Assembly: GCF_047314965.1 (NCBI RefSeq)
Contig: NZ_JBLBVK010000056.1
Location: forward strand, 115,409-179,408
Length of the DNA: 64,000 bases
Source: JAVJUV01 sp047314965
Lineage (GTDB): Bacteria > Pseudomonadota > Alphaproteobacteria > Rhodobacterales > Rhodobacteraceae
Direction: 5' to 3'
In this document: positions 62,017-64,000 of the stretch, one piece after another
Layout: each line of letters opens with the position of its first letter
Numbering within the stretch: position 1 is the first letter of the stretch
Position numbers and translations under genes: made by a program
Notes under the pieces: model-generated
What the model was told of the DNA's origin: nothing
The model's input: only the letters and a program-made list of their open reading frames with translations
Databases searched by the model: none

Positions 62017-62916
62017 CTAGCCGCCCAACTCCACGACAACGGCGCCAAGCGCGATCAGCGTGATCAGCGCAATCCGTCGGGGCCCTGTCGACTCGCCCAG
62101 CATCAGCCAGCCCAGCAGCGCCGAGAAGACGACACTTGTCTCCCGCAGAACCGCCGCTTCGCCGACCTTGTCCAGTCGCGTTGCCAGGAGAATGCCCCCG
62201 AAGGACATATAGGCTGTCAGGGCGCCCTGAATGCCCAGTTTCGCCAAAGGCGCGAAGGGACGCGGAAGATAGCCGCGCCGGAACACGAGATACCCGATGG
62301 GAAAAGCCAATCCGTCCAGGAAGAAAAACCATGCGATGAAGGTGAAAGGATTTTCCGTCGCCCGGATCACGAAGGCGTCCCATGTCGTGTACAGCGCCAC
62401 GATGCCGCCGGTCAGCACCGCCAGCGACAGGGCCAGCGGCAGTTTTACCCGATCAACCGTGATGTGGCGCAGGTTATAGACCGCAAGGCCCAGGATTCCC
62501 GTCACCAGGATCGCGACGCCGATCCACTGGGTCTTCGTGAAAACCTCCCCGAACAGGATGCCCGCCCCAATGACGGTAAAGACCGGTCCGGTGCCCCGCA
62601 CCACGGGGTAAACCACCGTGTAGGCGCCCGCCGAATAGGCGGCCGCCTGCGCCGACTTGTAGGCAACATGGATCACCCAGGCGACGGCGAACATCCACCA
62701 GATATCCGGCTCGGGCCAGGGAACGATGAAAAACGCGAAGGGCGCGGCGATGGTCGCATAGGTCGCGTCGATCACCGTCCGCGCGGTCCAGGGGTCGGTA
62801 ACGCGCTTCTGAAGCGCCCCGAAGACCGCATGCAAAAAAGCAGCCTGCAACGCAAGGATCAGCGCCAGCGTCTTTCCCGCCTCTGTCCCTTCAAGTGAGA
62901 CGAGCCACTCGACCAC
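62017..62916 (-). CDS. EamA/DMT-family transporter
   Basis: This 299-aa membrane protein has ten hydrophobic helices in two homologous five-helix halves, the EamA layout. VVYPVVRGTGPVFTVIGAGILFGE is the motif at the end of the first half and LRETSVVFSALLGWLMLGES the equivalent in the second. Starts with a GTG immediately after the ftsY stop with no gap, so it is probably coupled to ftsY. Substrate is unknown. Confidence 0.85.
   Translation of the reverse strand: MVEWLVSLEGTEAGKTLALILALQAAFLHAVFGALQKRVTDPWTARTVIDATYATIAAPFAFFIVPWPEPDIWWMFAVAWVIHVAYKSAQAAAYSAGAYTVVYPVVRGTGPVFTVIGAGILFGEVFTKTQWIGVAILVTGILGLAVYNLRHITVDRVKLPLALSLAVLTGGIVALYTTWDAFVIRATENPFTFIAWFFFLDGLAFPIGYLVFRRGYLPRPFAPLAKLGIQGALTAYMSFGGILLATRLDKVGEAAVLRETSVVFSALLGWLMLGESTGPRRIALITLIALGAVVVELGG

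Positions 62917-64000
<1,084 letters not shown>

Overview
The window is GC-rich, densely packed alphaproteobacterial DNA, most likely chromosomal and from the Rhodobacterales (Rhodobacteraceae / roseobacter-like). The evidence is gene content and order: the ethylmalonyl-CoA pathway genes ccr and ecm, mesaconyl-CoA hydratase and (3S)-malyl-CoA thioesterase lie beside sdhCDAB, mdh and sucCDAB-lpd. An F1-only ATP synthase operon (atpHAGDC), FnrL and PhaR regulators and a luxR/luxI pair are also present. No genus can be named, and I see no rRNA, tRNA, CRISPR array, insertion sequence or prophage.

Layout. 1-1.5 kb: end of a NifU-like gene, tsaB and rimI. 1.7-6.4 kb: a four-gene BMP-type ABC importer, probably for nucleosides. 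6.5-8.2 kb: a TauE/SafE permease with its TIGR02186 partner. 8.2-10.4 kb (minus): an SDR oxidoreductase and a RecD/UvrD-like helicase. 10.5-12.1 kb (minus): small ORF, luxR and luxI (quorum sensing). 12.3-17.3 kb: ccr, a PlsB-like acyltransferase and ecm. 17.3-21.9 kb: deoD, a GNAT, CreD, a BNR-repeat protein and small proteins. 21.9-27.3 kb (minus): sdhC-sdhD-sdhA, then four small lipoprotein genes and an FkbM methyltransferase, then sdhB. 27.4-30.5 kb (minus): a secreted protein, mesaconyl-CoA hydratase, nnrU and mcl2. 31-43 kb: a second TauE, mdh, and sucC-orf-sucD-sucA-sucB-orf-orf-lpd. 43-48.3 kb: a caspase-like/peptidoglycan-binding protein, phaR, fnrL, hemC and hemE. 48.4-53.3 kb (minus): atpHAGDC. 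53.5-64 kb: a methyltransferase, gloB, clpA, a periplasmic rhodanese, an OmpA lipoprotein, an Ada-like methyltransferase, nth, a PfkB kinase, an EamA transporter and ftsY, which runs off the right edge inside a hexanucleotide repeat.

How it works together. The core (12-43 kb) is a central-carbon island. Acetyl-CoA carbon passes through crotonyl-CoA carboxylase/reductase, ethylmalonyl-CoA mutase, mesaconyl-CoA hydratase and malyl-CoA thioesterase to malate and succinyl-CoA. Adjacent TCA genes (sdh, mdh, suc, lpd) then process these products. The sdh and suc operons share an upstream pair of GTGATCAC palindromes with the same 21-bp spacing, which suggests one common regulator. CTGC-rich sequence upstream of ccr and a large palindrome upstream of phaR suggest a link to polyhydroxyalkanoate control.

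Most interesting features: the shared operator pair; a family of small lipoproteins embedded in the sdh operon; a TauE gene whose full-length frame has no standard start codon and probably begins at ATC; a 48-nt dispersed hairpin element present twice; a hypothetical gene between sucC and sucD; and the Glu-Pro repeat in FtsY.
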